The notes: generated from the sequence alone by a model not told the origin. Counted from the first letter of the stretch, positions 1 through 9,082 are shown. The stretch is DNA of 64,000 bases from Hyphomicrobium_A sp965243865 (GCF_965243865.1 NZ_OZ251603.1:1488001-1552000); one strand, 5' to 3'. Numbers and translations are program-made.

Positions 1-615
1 CGGCAGCGTCGAGAACGTCACGTCGTCGAAATCGATCCGGCGATAGCCGCCATGCAGCGTGATGTCGTTGTTCCAGACGAACTCCAACCCGCCGCCGTAG
101 GTCCAGCCGCTGAGCGTCTTGCTGTCGGAGGCGCCCGTCACCGTGTTCGTCACTTCCATGCCGCCGTAGGCATAACCGGCAGTCGCGTATGGCAGGAAAC
201 GTCCCAGCGAGACGCCGAGGCGACCACGTATCGTGCCGTAATAGTTGAGGTCGGACTTGACGCCGTAGCCGCCGCCATCGGCCCAGGAATAGAACGCGTC
301 GGTGATGCCACCGATCAGGATGCCACCGACCTGATAGTCGTACCCAGCCTTGGCTCCGATGGCGAACCCATCAGGATCGCTCAACAAGCCGCCGCCAGAA
401 CCGCCGAGCTTCAGCTCGTCGCTGAACGAAAAATCGGGAGACAGAATGAAGCCAGTACGGTCGATCGGCGCCAGCTCGGCATCCGTCGCGTAGCTGAAGT
501 TCGGGATGCGAAACCATTCCTGGGCATCCGCCCGAGGTGCAGTACCACTGACCGCCGCCGCTGCACAAATGCAAAGGCACACAAAACGACCACGCCCACC
601 CACAATGCCAAGCAT
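1..615 (-). CDS. Outer-membrane beta-barrel protein, 3' part cut by window edge
   Basis: The visible part is the first 205 codons. It starts at ATG 613-615 and has a cleavable signal peptide (residues about 1-31, ending near ADA). The mature part is rich in Gly and Tyr, with alternating strand-like segments such as GAKAGYDYQVG, GTIRGRLGVSLGRFLPYATAG and WTYGGGLEFVWNNDITL. This is the pattern of the small porin-like or Omp25/Omp31 opacity-type barrels of Hyphomicrobiales, which sit in the outer membrane. The GYxYGG and LHGGYRRIDF segments resemble the last strands of that family, so only a little is probably missing. Function beyond an outer-membrane barrel cannot be told. Confidence 0.8.
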   Translation of the reverse strand, partial: MLGIVGGRGRFVCLCICAAAAVSGTAPRADAQEWFRIPNFSYATDAELAPIDRTGFILSPDFSFSDELKLGGSGGGLLSDPDGFAIGAKAGYDYQVGGILIGGITDAFYSWADGGGYGVKSDLNYYGTIRGRLGVSLGRFLPYATAGYAYGGMEVTNTVTGASDSKTLSGWTYGGGLEFVWNNDITLHGGYRRIDFDDVTFSTLP

Positions 616-731
616 GCCGGTCCCCCTGAAGATTGCCGTTAATCTACCGCAGCCCCCAGCGCGCTGTCCGATGCAAATCTGCACCGCATCGGGAAAAACC
701 ACAGCCAACTTGCAGATGGAACGGGTTCCGG

Positions 732-1970
732 TCAGCGCCAGGGCAGCTTCTCAGGCTCCTGAAGGCCCGTCCGCCGGACGCCCGAGACCTCCTCGAACGC
801 CTCGGCAAACTCCACAGCCCCGGGCTTGCGGGTGCCGTTGTCCATGCGCCGCGTGAACTCGGCGAGCAGTTCGGCCGACGTCTTCCCGATCACCATCTTG
901 TTCACGTAGTAGGCACGCCGCGAGAAGAAGTTGGGCGTCGGCACCGTGAGACCGGTCGGCTGCATCATCTCGAGCCCCGTTCCCGGACCGGACAGGTTCA
1001 TCAGCTCCAGCTCTTCGCCCGATAGGTTGGTAAAGCCCTGGCGTTTGGCAAAGTCCTTCAGACCACGCAGCTTCAGCGACTGCAGCCACGGCCCGATGTC
1101 GCCATCGAGATTGACGGCGTGCATCCCGTAACCCTTCGACGTCTTTGCGAACGCCACGTGCCGGTACCAGTTGTTCGGCACCGATTTGGCTGTCTTCAGC
1201 ATCGCCCTCAGCGACGTGATCTTGCGACCGAGCTCGTCTGCACGCGCTCTATCGCGGGCGGACGCACGCATCTGCTCCAGCCGCTTCAAGAACGTGTTGC
1301 CATGCTTCACCAGCTCACCGATCGTGTTCGCGTGCAGCAGCTGCGCATAGCCCAGCGCCGACGAGATCGGCTTGCCTTTCTTCGTGATCGGATTGATGCC
1401 CGCCTGCATATCGGCCGTGCCGTTGCCGCCCGTCTCCAGCGCATAGACGCGCACCACCTGCTCCGGCGACAGCCCCAGCGAAAGTGCCTCAGCCGCATAC
1501 CGCCGCTTGAATTCCTTCTCGCTGATCCGCGCCGGCACGAAGCCATAATGCGTCTTTGCCGCTGCGAGAAAATTGGCGAGGCCCGGCATGGGCGTCGGGG
1601 GCTTGCTGGGCGTCTTTTTCTCCTGGCTGGCAAGATACCGCGACCACTTCTTGTCGAGTTCTCCGCTCAGTTGCGGACCTTTGTAGGTCGGCGGAAAAGT
1701 CCACACGTAGTCGTCGGCGTCGAAGAATTTTGTCGATCTGCGCTTCGCCGTCCGCCCCTTCCGCTTGCTTTCGACCTGCTGCCAGTAAGCATCCAGCAAC
1801 CGCTCGTGCTGGTTCTTCGCCGTGCGCCAGGCAATGAATTCGTTCTGCTGCGCCGCAGGAAGCGTCGCCACAAAATCCTGCACGCTCGCCGCTCTCGCTG
1901 CGCCAGTGCACACCATTGCGCTTGCCGCCAATAAGGCGAGCAGCGGAAACAATCGGTGGCAAAGTCGCAT
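732..1970 (-). CDS. Exported lysozyme-fold protein, probable lytic transglycosylase-like
   Basis: The protein has 412 residues with a signal peptide at 1-27 (cleavage near AARA/AS). The centre carries a lysozyme-like core: VRVYALETGGNG with Glu179 as the likely catalytic acid, followed about 30 residues later by SSALGYAQLL, which resembles the GLMQL-type segment of SLT domains. It probably acts on periplasmic peptidoglycan. The family is not one of the well-known Slt or Mlt types, so the activity is inferred from these motifs. ATG 1970 is preferred because an AAAGGAGG ribosome site lies about 9 bases upstream; an in-frame TTG at 1976 is too close to that site. The next gene is divergent. Confidence 0.7.
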   Translation of the reverse strand: MRLCHRLFPLLALLAASAMVCTGAARAASVQDFVATLPAAQQNEFIAWRTAKNQHERLLDAYWQQVESKRKGRTAKRRSTKFFDADDYVWTFPPTYKGPQLSGELDKKWSRYLASQEKKTPSKPPTPMPGLANFLAAAKTHYGFVPARISEKEFKRRYAAEALSLGLSPEQVVRVYALETGGNGTADMQAGINPITKKGKPISSALGYAQLLHANTIGELVKHGNTFLKRLEQMRASARDRARADELGRKITSLRAMLKTAKSVPNNWYRHVAFAKTSKGYGMHAVNLDGDIGPWLQSLKLRGLKDFAKRQGFTNLSGEELELMNLSGPGTGLEMMQPTGLTVPTPNFFSRRAYYVNKMVIGKTSAELLAEFTRRMDNGTRKPGAVEFAEAFEEVSGVRRTGLQEPEKLPWR

Positions 1971-2122
1971 CGGCAATAGCCTCCTTTCGCGTAAAAACGC
2001 CGCGATACATTGACGTAACAGTTGGACGTTATCGTGATTTGCAAAGCATTAGCGAGCCCAACCTGCCCCTTTGCGATGAAGCCACAAATACAGGGCTTGG
2101 ATTTCGTGAAACTGAATGCGAT

Positions 2123-2788
2123 ATGCAGTGCGTGAGCACACTCAAGGATCAAGCCCCCGTCACGGCCGCCGAATTTCAGCGACGAGCCCGCGTTGTGTTG
2201 CCCCGATCCATTCCGCTATTCGACCCTAACGCCCCTGATACCCCTAGCGATTTCGATTTGAGCCCCGAGCTTGTCCCGGAGGTCGCTCGCGCTCCGCTGG
2301 CCCCCGCCGCCGTCCTCATACCCGTGATCGCCCGCCCGACGCTGACCGTGCTTCTTACTCAGCGCACCGAAAGTCTGAGGCGCCACGCCGGCCAGATCGC
2401 CTTTCCCGGCGGCCGCATGGAGCCCACCGACCCGGACCCCGTGGCAACGGCCCTGCGCGAGGCGCAGGAAGAAATCGGCCTCGAGCCCTCATTCGTGGAG
2501 CCGCTCGGCTACCTCGATGTGTACCGCACGGGAACCGGCTTTCGCATCTTCCCCGTCGTCAGCCTGGTCCGCGAGGGCTTCACCTTGCAGCTCGACGAGC
2601 GCGAGGTTGCCGATGCCTTCGAAGTCCCGCTTGCATTCTTGATGGATGAGGCAAACCATCGGACCGAGGCGCGCTTCTGGCGCGGTCAGGAGCGCCGATT
2701 TTATGCCATGCCTTTCGAGCAGCGGTACATTTGGGGTGCCACCGCCGGCATGTTGCGGAACATGTACAGGAGGCTCTTTTCAGAATGA
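2123..2788 (+). CDS. NUDIX hydrolase, CoA pyrophosphatase (NudL-like)
   Basis: The 221-residue protein carries a Nudix box at about 97-121, seen as GGRMEP then REAQEEIGLE. Just before it is VLLTQRTESLRRHAGQIAFPGG split over 76-97, which matches the LLTxR...HxGQxxFPGG signature of the CoA pyrophosphatase subfamily. It should cleave CoA to phosphopantetheine and 3',5'-ADP and may help set CoA levels. ATG 2123 was chosen because upstream in-frame codons encode no conserved sequence. Its stop overlaps the next start (ATGA, 2785-2788), and the CCA-adding enzyme follows, so the three genes form a probable operon. Confidence 0.88.
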   Translation: MQCVSTLKDQAPVTAAEFQRRARVVLPRSIPLFDPNAPDTPSDFDLSPELVPEVARAPLAPAAVLIPVIARPTLTVLLTQRTESLRRHAGQIAFPGGRMEPTDPDPVATALREAQEEIGLEPSFVEPLGYLDVYRTGTGFRIFPVVSLVREGFTLQLDEREVADAFEVPLAFLMDEANHRTEARFWRGQERRFYAMPFEQRYIWGATAGMLRNMYRRLFSE

Positions 2789-3051
2789 TCCGCATCGTCG
2801 CCGAAAACATTCTTCTCTTCCTGCTGCCGGCGATCGTCTATGTGGCTTACATCTACCTGACGCGGGATGAGAAGCCTCGGGCTTCGCGCGTTCTCGACGA
2901 CGCTCCGCTGATCTGGCTGTTCGTGGCCGGTGCCGCCATCGTTATCATCACTCTGGTAAGCTTTGGCACGATAACCGGTGGGAAGCCGGGACAGGTCTAT
3001 ACTCCGCCCATTTTCAAGGACGGCCGCATCGAGCCAGGCCATATCGACTGA
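2785..3051 (+). CDS. DUF6111 family small membrane protein
   Basis: The 88-residue protein has two hydrophobic segments, near residues 5-24 (ENILLFLLPAIVYVAYIYL) and 42-62 (IWLFVAGAAIVIITLVSFG), joined by a short charged loop. It ends in a PPxFKDGRIEPGHI tail. Its size, tail and position between a CoA pyrophosphatase and a CCA-adding enzyme fit the alphaproteobacterial DUF6111 family, which has no known function. Its start overlaps the stop of the preceding gene by four bases, so translation is probably coupled. The 17-base gap to the next gene also suggests one transcript. Confidence 0.75.
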   Translation: MIRIVAENILLFLLPAIVYVAYIYLTRDEKPRASRVLDDAPLIWLFVAGAAIVIITLVSFGTITGGKPGQVYTPPIFKDGRIEPGHID

Positions 3052-3068
3052 TTGCGCAGGAACGCCCG

Positions 3069-4349
3069 ATGATGCGCTCTGACGACAGCGCCGGACTGCC
3101 CAATTTAGCCGGCGCCGAATGGCTGCAGCGCCCGCAAACTCGCGCCGTGTTCGATGCGCTGCGCGCCGATGGTGCAGGCGTGAGAGCCGTTGGCGGCGCC
3201 GTGCGCAATGCTCTGCTCGGCACCCCCGTCAAAGACATCGACATAGCGACGACCGCGCCGCCCGAAGAGGTCGTCCGATTGGCCAAGCGCGCAGGCCTCC
3301 ACACGATCCCAACCGGTTTTGAGCACGGCACCGTAACCCTCGTCGCCGACAAGCATCCCTTCGAAGTCACGACGCTGCGCCGCGACATCGAAACGTTCGG
3401 TCGGCATGCACGCGTCACGTTCACCACCGATTGGCGCGAGGACGCCATGCGCCGCGACTTCACGATGAACGCGCTCTACTGCGATCTGGACGGCGTCGTG
3501 CACGATCCCCTCGGCGGATATCCCGATCTCGTCGCCAAGCGCGTGCGTTTCATCGGCGACGCGCACGAGCGCATCCGCGAGGACTATCTGCGCATTCTGC
3601 GTTTCTTTCGCTTCCTCGCCCAGTATGGCGACCCCGCGGCCCCCGATCCCGATGGGCTTGCCGCCGCGCGCACCGAGAAAGGCGGACTGGCACAGCTTTC
3701 CGGTGAGCGCATCCACAACGAGCTTCTCTTGCTGCTGTCGGCGCCACGCGCGCTTTCCGCACTCGCAACGATGCAGGATGCCGGCTTGATCGAACCTTTG
3801 CTCGGCGCGCCGGGCAATGTGCAACTCGCAGGGCGCCTTGAGAGTATCGAGGCCGCGCTTGGCCGCACACCCGACCCGATCCTCCGCCTTGCCGCACTGG
3901 CAGATTTCCATGCGCCACTGCTGAAAGATAGATTGCGGTTATCGCTGATCGAAGCCGGCCGCCTCGCCGAAGCCGCACGACGCGATGCGTCCTTCGATCC
4001 GCGCACCGATGAAGCCGCCGCAAAGGCCTTCATCTACCGGTACGGACCGGATGCATTCGTCGACGGCGCTCTGCTCGACTGGGCGCGCTCCGATGATCCG
4101 TTGGATGATCGAGCCCGCGCCGAACGCATCGACCTGCCGCAGCGCTGGACGCCACCGAAGCTTCCGGTGCGCGGTGCTGACGTCCTCGCCCTCGGCGTCC
4201 CCGCCGGACCGAAAGTCGGCCGCATCGTCTCTGAGTTCGAAAGCTGGTGGATCGCCGCGGGCTACCCGGACGACCCGCAGCGACAGCATGAAAGGCTGGA
4301 GCAGCTGGTGCGCGACGAGAAATCTCCCCGCCGCGCCACCGATGGCTGA
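3069..4349 (+). CDS. CCA tRNA nucleotidyltransferase
   Basis: The 426-residue protein is a class II nucleotidyltransferase. It shows VGGAVRNALLG (42-51), the metal-binding KDIDIA (Asp56 and Asp58) and the RRDFTMNAL motif with YCDLDG, followed by an RNA-binding helical region containing ERIREDYLRILRFFRF. This set is typical of the CCA-adding enzyme/poly(A) polymerase family. As no other family member is in view, maturation of tRNA 3' ends is the likelier role. Two in-tandem ATG codons (3069, 3072) are both possible starts. It is the last gene of the NudL-DUF6111 run and ends six bases from a convergent L,D-transpeptidase gene. Confidence 0.88.
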   Translation: MMRSDDSAGLPNLAGAEWLQRPQTRAVFDALRADGAGVRAVGGAVRNALLGTPVKDIDIATTAPPEEVVRLAKRAGLHTIPTGFEHGTVTLVADKHPFEVTTLRRDIETFGRHARVTFTTDWREDAMRRDFTMNALYCDLDGVVHDPLGGYPDLVAKRVRFIGDAHERIREDYLRILRFFRFLAQYGDPAAPDPDGLAAARTEKGGLAQLSGERIHNELLLLLSAPRALSALATMQDAGLIEPLLGAPGNVQLAGRLESIEAALGRTPDPILRLAALADFHAPLLKDRLRLSLIEAGRLAEAARRDASFDPRTDEAAAKAFIYRYGPDAFVDGALLDWARSDDPLDDRARAERIDLPQRWTPPKLPVRGADVLALGVPAGPKVGRIVSEFESWWIAAGYPDDPQRQHERLEQLVRDEKSPRRATDG

Positions 4350-4355
4350 AACTGC

Positions 4356-6617
4356 TTAGGGCGAGAACAGGCCCGAGATCGCATCAGCCAGCGACTGTGG
4401 CCCCTGCGACTGCTTCTTCTTCCGCCGCGTGTACTGCTGCTGCGGCTGGCTGTCGGAGCCGCTGTCCGCAGACGCCACGGCATCATCTGAATACGAAGGC
4501 TGCTCGAAGCGGATCGACTTTCCGGTCAGAGCCGCCGCGGTGCGGCTGTCGAGGCCGTAGAAGTCGCCGTAGGTCTGCAGCTTGCCGTTATCGTCGACGC
4601 GCGCCGTCATATAGGTGATGTGGACTGGAATGTGCTTACTGAGAGCCACCTCGCCGCCACTGGCGAACATCGACTGCACCTTGCTCGCCGACCAGCCCTT
4701 GTCCTCGGCCAGCAGCACCTCGGCCAGACGGCGCGGCTCGTGCACGCGCATGCAGCCATGGCTCAGCGCGCGGAACGACTTGCCGAACAGGTTACGCTCC
4801 GGCGTGTCGTGCATGTAGACGTCGTGCGAGTTCGGGAACAAGAACTTCACATCGCCCAGCACGTTCTTCGGACCCGGCGGCTGCTGGAAGCTGAAGCGGC
4901 GGATGTCGACGCTCGACCAGTTGATCGAATTGGGATCGATCTGCCGACCGTTGGCGAAGGCGCGCAAGTCGTAGGCATCGAGCACGGCCTGGGCCGAATA
5001 CCCGCCACCGAAAATCCCAAAGAAACCTGCCCCGCCCGAACTCTTGCGCAGCAGCGGCGCCAGCTCCTTCATCTTGATGCCGTCCGGCACACCCCAGCTC
5101 GGACGGAACACGACGGTCTTCATGTCCGCAGAAAAGACCGGGGTCGGCCACGACGGCTGACCGACGATGATCTCGTCGGTATGGATCACCTCGCCGTTCT
5201 TCACAATGCGGGTCAGGAACTCCGGCACGTTGTCCCAGACGTGGAACTCGCCGAGATCTGGCGGCAGCCAGCGCCAGCGTTCCATGTTTATGAGGATGCG
5301 CTCGATCTTCGAATCGTTCGACTGAGCCACCGGGCGCGGCCCACCGTTCAGCACCTGCCGCGTACCGTTACCGACGAGACCATCCGGTGTAAGGTTCTTG
5401 TCACGCTGGAAGTCGCGCACGGCCTGAACCAGCTCGTCATCGTAGAGGTTCTCGCTGGACGCATCCTGCGCCGGCACTTTCAGGCGCTGGCGCAACAGAG
5501 CAACCTGCGGATCATTCATGCCGGGCCGCAGCAAGCGACCTGCCGGAAGTTGCACGGCCAGTGCAGGGTCTTCCGCCTGCACCTCTTCTTTTTCTTCACC
5601 GCCGCGAAGCTTGATCAGCATTTTGCGCAGCGCATGGAACTGCGGATGCTTCGGATGCAGCGAGGTGAGGTACTCGTCCGGCTGCGACGCAGCAGCGATC
5701 TCGCTCAGCACCGTCTTTGGCGGCACCAGCGTCGGCTCTTGATCCATCAGCTGCGAGATGCTGCCGGGGTTGATGCGCCCGCCGCGCGCGTAACGCGCAT
5801 ACTTGAGCACCGCGACCGCCACTTGCAGCTCGGTATCGGCGGCAGCCTCCGGCGTCAGGTTCTGCACCCCCGTCGAGGGCACGTCGAACGCGGAGGCCGG
5901 CAGACCCCAGCTGTCCGCCCGGCCGATCTCGGCAACGACCGCCTTACCCTTCTCGGTGAGACCGCTCGTGGACGCCCAGAGCGGCGTGCCCGTCACCTCG
6001 CCGTAATAGCTGGCGAGGGCGGCAGCCTCTTCTTGATTGACCTTCTTGCCCAGCTCCGAAACCTTCACCCGGATGCTCGCGACAACTGGATCGGCTGGCG
6101 GCAGGACTTGCGCCGGGGCGCTCTCGGGCGCAGTGCCAGAGGCAGTATCGGGCAGCGCCGCGGTGGACTTTGGCGCCTCCGCGGCAGGATTTGCCGGCGT
6201 CGTCGCGGCTTCATTGGTGGCAGCCGGAGTAGTTGGCGCGGGCGCGGTGGCAGTCGCGGAACCAGGCTGTGGCTCTGGAACCGCACCCGGTTGCGCAGCC
6301 GTGGCTTGCGCGTCAGCTGCCGGCGGCGTGGCCGCAGCGGACGACTGCGGCGCCTGGGCCGGCTGTTCAGTAGAGCCCGCGGTGGCCGGAGCAGCTGGCG
6401 TGGCGACCGCTGCTGTGGGCTGAGCCGGTTGGCTTGCGGCCGCAGTATTGGCCCCGGCGGCGGGTGCCGCCGCAGGCTGGCTTTCCACCGCAGCGGGCGT
6501 GGATTGTGTTGCTGGAGCCGGTGTTTCGGCGCGGGAAGCGACCGATCCCGAAACGCAGAGAGCCGCAATCGCCGGCAAAAGCGCGGCGCGCGTCGAAACA
6601 GCCTTCTTGATAGTCAT
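4356..6617 (-). CDS. L,D-transpeptidase, YcbB-like, with long Ala/Pro-rich linker
   Basis: The 753-residue exported protein should make 3-3 cross-links in peptidoglycan or attach proteins to it. A signal-like N-terminus (1-30) is followed by a low-complexity Ala/Pro/Thr/Gln stretch to about residue 170. Next come a scaffold-like region, a peptidoglycan-binding domain (about 355-420, with VRDFQRDKNLTPDGLVG) and a YkuD domain whose catalytic motif SHGCMRVHEP places the nucleophile at Cys622. The last part is a Gln/Lys-rich tail (QPQQQYTRRKKKQSQ). The linker is unusually long for the family and may span the periplasm or the wall layer. The long open frame on the opposite strand is a composition shadow. 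Confidence 0.88.
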   Translation of the reverse strand: MTIKKAVSTRAALLPAIAALCVSGSVASRAETPAPATQSTPAAVESQPAAAPAAGANTAAASQPAQPTAAVATPAAPATAGSTEQPAQAPQSSAAATPPAADAQATAAQPGAVPEPQPGSATATAPAPTTPAATNEAATTPANPAAEAPKSTAALPDTASGTAPESAPAQVLPPADPVVASIRVKVSELGKKVNQEEAAALASYYGEVTGTPLWASTSGLTEKGKAVVAEIGRADSWGLPASAFDVPSTGVQNLTPEAAADTELQVAVAVLKYARYARGGRINPGSISQLMDQEPTLVPPKTVLSEIAAASQPDEYLTSLHPKHPQFHALRKMLIKLRGGEEKEEVQAEDPALAVQLPAGRLLRPGMNDPQVALLRQRLKVPAQDASSENLYDDELVQAVRDFQRDKNLTPDGLVGNGTRQVLNGGPRPVAQSNDSKIERILINMERWRWLPPDLGEFHVWDNVPEFLTRIVKNGEVIHTDEIIVGQPSWPTPVFSADMKTVVFRPSWGVPDGIKMKELAPLLRKSSGGAGFFGIFGGGYSAQAVLDAYDLRAFANGRQIDPNSINWSSVDIRRFSFQQPPGPKNVLGDVKFLFPNSHDVYMHDTPERNLFGKSFRALSHGCMRVHEPRRLAEVLLAEDKGWSASKVQSMFASGGEVALSKHIPVHITYMTARVDDNGKLQTYGDFYGLDSRTAAALTGKSIRFEQPSYSDDAVASADSGSDSQPQQQYTRRKKKQSQGPQSLADAISGLFSP

Positions 6618-6859
6618 CCCTCGGTCTCCAATCGCGCCTTCAGGCTAGGTGGAGAAAATGGCCGTGACTGGGCCGGATCCGACGCAAACGAGTGATTAGG
6701 CATGTGGCAACCGATGCATAATGACGTCAAGGCTAACGTGGAGCATCTCGGCCACAGCCGGTCCATTAATTACCTCAAGAGTCGCGGAAAAGCCCCGGGC
6801 ACAATCTCACCGCGACCAACCATTCACAGCTTAAGTGAACCTTAAGGCGATAAGCGACC
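6618..6859. other. Intergenic region upstream of the L,D-transpeptidase gene
   Basis: This stretch separates the transpeptidase start from the groESL terminator. It must hold the transpeptidase promoter, read leftward. A TTGACG-like hexamer is visible on the minus strand near 6725-6730, but no convincing -10 lies 16-18 bases after it. I see no gene or repeat here. Confidence 0.4.
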
Positions 6860-6895
6860 AAAACGAAGAAGGGCGCAGCTTGCGCCGCGCCCTTC
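6860..6895 (-). terminator. Rho-independent terminator of groESL
   Basis: Read leftward, GAAGGGCGC (6887-6895) and GCGCCCTTC (6868-6876) form a nine-pair stem around a ten-base loop. TTCGTTTT follows, a short interrupted T run. It lies 26 bases after the groEL stop and ends the operon. Confidence 0.7.
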
Positions 6896-6921
6896 CACAA
6901 TCAGGTGCTTTTGGCGTGGGA

Positions 6922-8568
6922 TTAGAAATCCATGCCGCCCATACCGCCCATGCCGCCGCCCGGCATCGGAGCATGCGAATGCTCCTTCTTGGGCAGTTCG
7001 GCGACCATGGCTTCCGTGGTGATCAGCAGACCGGCAACCGAGGCCGCGTCCTGAAGCGCGCAGCGCACGACCTTGGCCGGATCGATAACGCCCTGCGCAA
7101 CGAGATCGCCGTACTCCAGCGTCTGAGCGTTGTAGCCGTAGTTGTACTTGCTGTTGTCGAGGATCTTGCCGACGATCACCGAGCCGTCCTCACCAGCGTT
7201 GGTGAAGATCTGGCGAGCAGGAGACTGCAGCGCCTTGCGCACGATGTTGATGCCGACCTTCTGGTCCTCGTTCTCGACCTTCAGATTCTCGAGCACCTTC
7301 GAGGCGCGCAGCAGAGCAACGCCACCGCCGGGCACGATACCCTCTTCGACAGCCGCGCGCGTAGCGTGCAGCGCGTCGTCGACGCGGTCCTTGCGCTCCT
7401 TCACTTCGACCTCGGTAGCGCCGCCGACCTTGAGCACGGCAACACCGCCTGCGAGCTTGGCAAGACGCTCCTGCAGCTTCTCGCGGTCATAGTCCGAGGA
7501 GGTCTCCTCGATCTGAGCGCGGATCTGCTTCACGCGCGCTTCGATGTCAGCCTTCGAGCCGGCACCGTCGACGATCGTGGTGTTCTCCTTGTCGATCGTC
7601 ACCTTCTTGGCGCGGCCGAGCATCTGCAGCGTCACGTTCTCGAGCTTGATGCCGACGTCCTCGGAGATGACAGTGCCGCCGGTGAGAACAGCGATGTCTT
7701 CCAGCATCGCCTTACGACGATCACCGAAGCCCGGAGCCTTTACGGCGGCAACCTTGAGGCCGCCACGCAGCTTGTTGACGACGAGCGTCGCCAGGGCCTC
7801 GCCCTCGACGTCCTCGGCAATGATCAGCAGCGGCTTACCCGACTGAACGACTGCCTCGAGCACCGGCAGCATAGCCTGCAGGCCCGACAGCTTCTTCTCG
7901 TGGATGAGGATGTACGGGCTTTCGAGTTCGACGATCATCTTCTCGGCGTTGGTGATGAAGTACGGCGAGAGGTAACCGCGGTCGAACTGCATACCCTCGA
8001 CGACATCGAGCTCGGTCTCGAGGCTCTTGGATTCCTCGACCGTGATGACGCCCTCGTTGCCGACGCGCTTCATGGCTTCAGCGATCTTGTTGCCGACTTC
8101 GGTGTCGCCGTTGGCCGAAATGATGCCGACCTGGGCGATCTCGTCGTTGGACTTGATCTTCTGCGACTTGCTCTTCAGCTCTTCGACGACCGCGGTGACG
8201 GCCAGATCGATGCCGCGCTTGAGGTCCATCGGGTTGGCGCCGGCAGCGACCGACTTGGCGCCTTCCTTCACGATCGCCTGCGCGAGAACGGTGGCAGTCG
8301 TGGTGCCGTCGCCGGCGAGGTCGTTGGTCTTGGAGGCGACCTCACGAACCATCTGGGCGCCCATGTTCTCGAACTTGTCCTCAAGCTCGATTTCCTTGGC
8401 GACCGAAACGCCGTCCTTGGTGATGCGGGGGGCACCGAACGACTTCTCGATCACGACGTTACGGCCCTTGGGGCCGAGCGTGACGCGGACGGCGTTGGCG
8501 AGGATATCGACGCCGCGCAGCATCTTCTCGCGCGCGTCCTGCGAAAACTTCACGTCTTTTGCGGACAT
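6922..8568 (-). CDS. groEL: Chaperonin GroEL, 60 kDa subunit
   Basis: The 548-residue protein is a full-length group I chaperonin. It shows the VTLGPKGRNVVIEKSFGAP nucleotide-binding region near residues 29-47, the GDGTTTATVLAQ motif near 86-97, the apical IHEKKLSGLQAMLPVLE region and the Gly/Met-rich tail ending GGMGGMDF. It forms the double-ring folding chamber with GroES in the cytoplasm. AGGAG lies ten bases before ATG 8568. It follows groES after a 49-base gap in one operon, which ends at the hairpin at 6860-6895. Control is by the CIRCE element and the promoter upstream of groES. Confidence 0.98.
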   Translation of the reverse strand: MSAKDVKFSQDAREKMLRGVDILANAVRVTLGPKGRNVVIEKSFGAPRITKDGVSVAKEIELEDKFENMGAQMVREVASKTNDLAGDGTTTATVLAQAIVKEGAKSVAAGANPMDLKRGIDLAVTAVVEELKSKSQKIKSNDEIAQVGIISANGDTEVGNKIAEAMKRVGNEGVITVEESKSLETELDVVEGMQFDRGYLSPYFITNAEKMIVELESPYILIHEKKLSGLQAMLPVLEAVVQSGKPLLIIAEDVEGEALATLVVNKLRGGLKVAAVKAPGFGDRRKAMLEDIAVLTGGTVISEDVGIKLENVTLQMLGRAKKVTIDKENTTIVDGAGSKADIEARVKQIRAQIEETSSDYDREKLQERLAKLAGGVAVLKVGGATEVEVKERKDRVDDALHATRAAVEEGIVPGGGVALLRASKVLENLKVENEDQKVGINIVRKALQSPARQIFTNAGEDGSVIVGKILDNSKYNYGYNAQTLEYGDLVAQGVIDPAKVVRCALQDAASVAGLLITTEAMVAELPKKEHSHAPMPGGGMGGMGGMDF

Positions 8569-8617
8569 GTGGGGAAAGCTCCTGAAAAGCTGAATGATGA
8601 GTGGAGGCTGAGCGGAA

Positions 8618-8932
8618 TTAGGCGGCGGCCTTCACGCTAGCCTTGCCCTCGAGCACGCCGAAGATGTCGCTCTCTTTCATGATCACGAGATCCTCGCCGT
8701 CGATCTTGACCTCGGTGCCGCTCCACTTGCCGAACAGCACGCGATCACCGGGCTTCACGTCGAGAGGATTGACCTTGCCGGTCTCGTCGCGAGCACCGGG
8801 TCCGACAGCCATCACTTCGCCTTGTATCGGCTTCTCTTTGGCAGTGTCGGGAATGATGATGCCGCCAGCTGTCTTCGTATCTTCCTCAACGCGGCGGACA
8901 ACGACGCGGTCATGAAGAGGACGGAACTTCAT
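8618..8932 (-). CDS. groES: Co-chaperonin GroES
   Basis: The 104-residue protein shows the full family pattern: FRPLHDRVVVRR at the start, the mobile loop ETKTAGGIIIPDTAKEKP-like region at about 17-35, and the DRVLFGKWSGTEVKIDGEDLVIMKE segment split over 65-90. It caps the GroEL cavity. It is the first gene of a two-gene operon with groEL, and its leader carries the CIRCE operator. The short C-terminal KASVKAAA tail is slightly longer than in E. coli. Confidence 0.98.
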   Translation of the reverse strand: MKFRPLHDRVVVRRVEEDTKTAGGIIIPDTAKEKPIQGEVMAVGPGARDETGKVNPLDVKPGDRVLFGKWSGTEVKIDGEDLVIMKESDIFGVLEGKASVKAAA

Positions 8933-9039
8933 GGGATCAACCTCATGATGTGCTTTGCGTTTTGAATCTGAATTGCCTCATTCGCGAGGCGTGAATACGC
9001 GGGATCGGCGAGCCCATGGCTCACCGGCCCCGCGCCGCG

Positions 9040-9068
9040 TATATGATCCTGGCTGTTAGCACTGTCAA
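9040..9068 (-). promoter_or_regulatory. Probable sigma70 promoter of groESL
   Basis: Read leftward, a perfect -35 TTGACA (9063-9068) is followed after exactly 17 bases by CATATA (9040-9045) as the -10 hexamer. Transcription would start near 9033, about 100 bases before groES. The -35 box lies inside the CIRCE operator, so a bound HrcA repressor would block polymerase. Confidence 0.75.
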
Positions 9069-9082
9069 GGCACGAGTGCCAA
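9056..9082. promoter_or_regulatory. CIRCE operator (HrcA binding site)
   Basis: The arms are TTAGCACTG (9056-9064) and GAGTGCCAA (9074-9082), with a nine-base spacer. The consensus is TTAGCACTC-N9-GAGTGCTAA, so there is one change in each arm. CIRCE is the target of the heat-shock repressor HrcA and is typical in front of groESL. hrcA itself is not in the window. Confidence 0.88.

Noticed and set aside
4620..6695. 691-codon open frame on the plus strand
   Set aside because: It is fully antisense to the L,D-transpeptidase gene; its residues are Arg/Gly/Leu-rich with no domain, as expected for a GC-rich shadow.
6835..8640. 601-codon open frame on the plus strand
   Set aside because: It is antisense to groEL, and its Asp/Leu/Val-rich sequence simply mirrors groEL codons.
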